DNA from: an uncultured Gammaproteobacteria bacterium
Lineage (GTDB): Bacteria; Pseudomonadota; Gammaproteobacteria; CAJQNE01
DNA length: 6,637 nucleotides
Assembly: GCA_905479545.1 (NCBI GenBank)
Contig: CAJQNE010000441.1
Location: forward strand, 1 to 6,637
Reading direction: 5' to 3'
Position numbers and translations under genes: made by a program. Below are positions 5,388 through 6,637 of this stretch, in pieces (the first letter of the stretch is position 1; every line of letters starts with the position of its first letter). The notes beneath the pieces were generated by a model. That model did no database searches. It saw only the letters and a program-made list of their open reading frames with translations, and had not been told where the DNA came from.

Positions 5388-6539
5388 TCATAAAGCGAAC
5401 CTCATCTGAGGTTCGCTTTTTTTGTGCCTGGGATTGTCCGGTTTCAGGATGTCGGCAAGCGGCCTGCGCTCGAATAAGTTGAGCTGTATCACCCGCAATA
5501 TTCGTTGAACCGTCCAGCCCGTTTTTGCGCTGTGCCGGGCAAAGGCCAACAACAGGTACGTAATCATCGCTATCCAGATCTGAGTCAATACGGCATTGCG
5601 TGATTTGCCGACAAACGCTTTGATCTTCAGGTTTTGTTTGATGGCTTTGAAAAATAATTCAACTTGCCAGCGGTCTTTATATATTGCCGCAATGGTGGAT
5701 GCCGCTAATGTGAAGTTGTTCGTGAGGAAACAGTAGAACTTGCCGCTTTCCTTGTCCTTGAAACCAATACGCCGCAGCTGCGGCGCACCGCGTTTAATGG
5801 CGTGAGCGCTATTGAACTGAATAACCTGATCACTGCTAATGCCTTGAGCTTTATTCACTTGTCGCCGCTCCAGCACAGAATATACGGCGCTAGGGCGAAG
5901 CCGCGTCACGAAGCTAACACCTTGTTTGGTAAGGTCGGCGAACCATTGGTAGTCGATGTAACCTCTGTCGAAGGCGACAACGCTACCTTTCGGAAACCTG
6001 AACGCACGCCCTCTAACCATGTCGTTTTCATTGCCGTCACTAAGCGCGACAAACTCCGGTATGCCGTTTCCGTGGTTCAGGCCGACGCTCAACTTAACCT
6101 TCGCTGTTCCCGGCGTGTATTCAGCCCATGGAAAGAGTTTTATAGAAAGGTCGATAGCACTGGCATCGAGTGAATACATCGGGTTTTTGAAGCGAAACTT
6201 GTGTTGGGAGGATTGTTGTTTGCAGCGATTGAGCAGCTGGTAGAAAAGCGCTTCATAAAATTCTGCAGGCTGCTTTTCGTTCATCCGGGCTAACGTTGAA
6301 CGAGCAATTGGCTTGGCACCAAGGTGGTAAAGCTTGTGCTGCTGGGCCTCCAAATTCGATTGAATATCCCGCAAGCTTTGTCGGCCAGACAACTGCGACA
6401 TTGCCATGCCAATGAACTGATCCCAGCGGCTCGCGGATCGTAGCTTTTGCCCCGAATGATGCTGCTTAGCCAGCCCTTCAAAATCATGTCGGGATAATGG
6501 TTTCAGAAGTTGGTTAAACGCGGTGTTATGATGTGACAA
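5388..6539 (-). CDS. IS4-family DDE transposase of the second IS (DUF4372 type)
   Basis: This 383-residue transposase acts on the 15-bp ends of its element. Residues 1 to about 75 (MSHHNTAFNQLL..., then SRWDQFIGMAMSQLSGRQSLRDI) match the DUF4372 N-terminal region typical of one IS4-family branch (ISPepr1-like). The DDE catalytic core follows: Asp125 in YSLDASAIDLS, Asp191 in VVAFDRGYIDY, and Glu294 in the complete Y(2)R(3)E(6)K signature (Tyr287, Arg290, Glu294, Lys301). The length is normal for this branch and no frame break is seen, so the protein should be active. The start is TTG (bases 6539-6537), with GGAG 8 bases upstream (complement of 6548-6551); the N-terminus from this codon is the form usual in relatives. 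The last codons lie inside a hairpin that acts as a terminator on the other strand. Confidence 0.93.
   Translation of the reverse strand: MSHHNTAFNQLLKPLSRHDFEGLAKQHHSGQKLRSASRWDQFIGMAMSQLSGRQSLRDIQSNLEAQQHKLYHLGAKPIARSTLARMNEKQPAEFYEALFYQLLNRCKQQSSQHKFRFKNPMYSLDASAIDLSIKLFPWAEYTPGTAKVKLSVGLNHGNGIPEFVALSDGNENDMVRGRAFRFPKGSVVAFDRGYIDYQWFADLTKQGVSFVTRLRPSAVYSVLERRQVNKAQGISSDQVIQFNSAHAIKRGAPQLRRIGFKDKESGKFYCFLTNNFTLAASTIAAIYKDRWQVELFFKAIKQNLKIKAFVGKSRNAVLTQIWIAMITYLLLAFARHSAKTGWTVQRILRVIQLNLFERRPLADILKPDNPRHKKSEPQMRFAL
5392..5423 (+). terminator. Intrinsic terminator pointing into the second IS
   Basis: AAAGCGAACCTCA (5392-5404) and TGAGGTTCGCTTT (5407-5419) are perfect complements, giving a 12-13-bp stem with a tiny loop. 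T's continue to 5423 in the plus direction. It would stop plus-strand transcripts arriving from the first IS before they run antisense through the second transposase. In the minus direction only TTTAT follows, so it is weaker there. It overlaps the last codons of the transposase. Confidence 0.8.
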
Positions 6540-6606
6540 AGCCTGAACTCCGGTTGTTTCAAGTGATTGGTCGCACTCTCACTTTAACAATCGAGGTTCA
6601 GGCTTT
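6538..6606 (-). promoter_or_regulatory. Inverted repeat able to mask the transposase start codon
   Basis: AAAGCCTGAAC (6538-6548) and GTTCAGGCTTT (6596-6606) are perfect 11-bp complements 47 bases apart. In RNA read from the minus strand, the second arm contains the first two bases of the TTG start, the spacer and the last base of the GGAG. A transcript entering from outside the element would carry both arms and could hide the start. One beginning between the arms would lack the first arm and stay open. No convincing internal promoter is visible; TTGTTA at 6590-6585 is a possible -35 without a good -10. Confidence 0.5.
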
Positions 6607-6622
6607 GTTGTTTATTTTAAAC

Positions 6623-6637
6623 TGTGGGACAGCAGTG
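6623..6637 (-). repeat. Right terminal inverted repeat of the second IS
   Basis: TGTGGGACAGCAGTG is the exact complement of 5365-5379 and occupies the last 15 bases of the window. This is the end upstream of the transposase gene. Confidence 0.88.

Larger units (their letters stand above)
5365..6637 (-). mobile_element. IS4-family insertion sequence with DUF4372-type transposase, 1273 bp
   Basis: Perfect 15-bp inverted repeats, CACTGCTGTCCCACA at 5365-5379 and its complement at 6623-6637, enclose one intact transposase gene read leftward. The right repeat ends on the last base of the window. The outer boundary could therefore be a base or more further out, and the target duplication cannot be verified. 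It lies 60 bp from the first IS and in the opposite orientation. It has a leader of about 100 bp with an internal inverted repeat and a hairpin terminator near its left end. Confidence 0.88.

Noticed and set aside
5802..6173. Plus-strand ORF of 123 codons inside the second IS
   Set aside because: It is antisense to the catalytic core of an intact transposase, where codon constraints often leave the opposite strand open.
1..6637. tRNA, rRNA, riboswitch or integron attC sites
   Set aside because: No cloverleaf, rRNA-like sequence, recognisable aptamer or paired attC core sites were seen. The GGGGTCAG motif lacks the GTTRRRY/RYYYAAC ends of attC.

Overview
The window looks like accessory DNA from a Gram-negative bacterium, probably a gammaproteobacterium. 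That guess rests on the envelope-type proteins (a signal-peptide protein ending in beta-strand-like sequence and a putative lipoprotein) and on the style of the two IS4-family elements. No species-level marker is present. All genes except the last read left to right.

Left part (1-3781): the first 174 bases hold a short open stretch of uncertain frame, then a terminator-like hairpin with nine T's. Next come a small cytoplasmic hypothetical protein (175-495) and, 16 bases on, a 449-residue exported protein with a probable outer-membrane beta-barrel C-terminal half (512-1861); these two are a likely operon. A strong terminator (1976-2009) separates them from a 463-residue putative lipoprotein with a central coiled coil (2055-3446). 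I cannot assign a function to any of the three. Signal sequences put the two large products in the envelope, so a shared envelope role is possible but inferred only from adjacency. Two short ORFs are also noted: 23 codons at 1881-1952 and a 36-residue single-membrane-segment peptide at 3671-3781. The 3447-3670 spacer has a G8 tract and a 7-bp tandem repeat.

Right part (3782-6637): two intact insertion sequences of the IS4 family lie 60 bp apart. The first (3800-5304, plus strand) has perfect 19-bp terminal inverted repeats, an exact 11-bp target duplication and a 461-residue DDE transposase. The second (5365-6637, minus strand) has perfect 15-bp inverted repeats and a 383-residue DDE transposase with an N-terminal DUF4372-type region. 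Its outer end coincides with the last base of the window, so its target duplication cannot be checked. Both transposases start with TTG. The second element has an inverted repeat that could mask its start codon in read-through transcripts, and a terminator pointing into it at the other end.

The most unusual structural point is a recurring GGGGTCAG motif. It occurs in the terminator-like hairpin before the first gene, in variant form in the terminator at 1976-2009, and at 3788-3795, where the first IS inserted. The outer two copies are inverted relative to each other and bracket the whole three-gene block.
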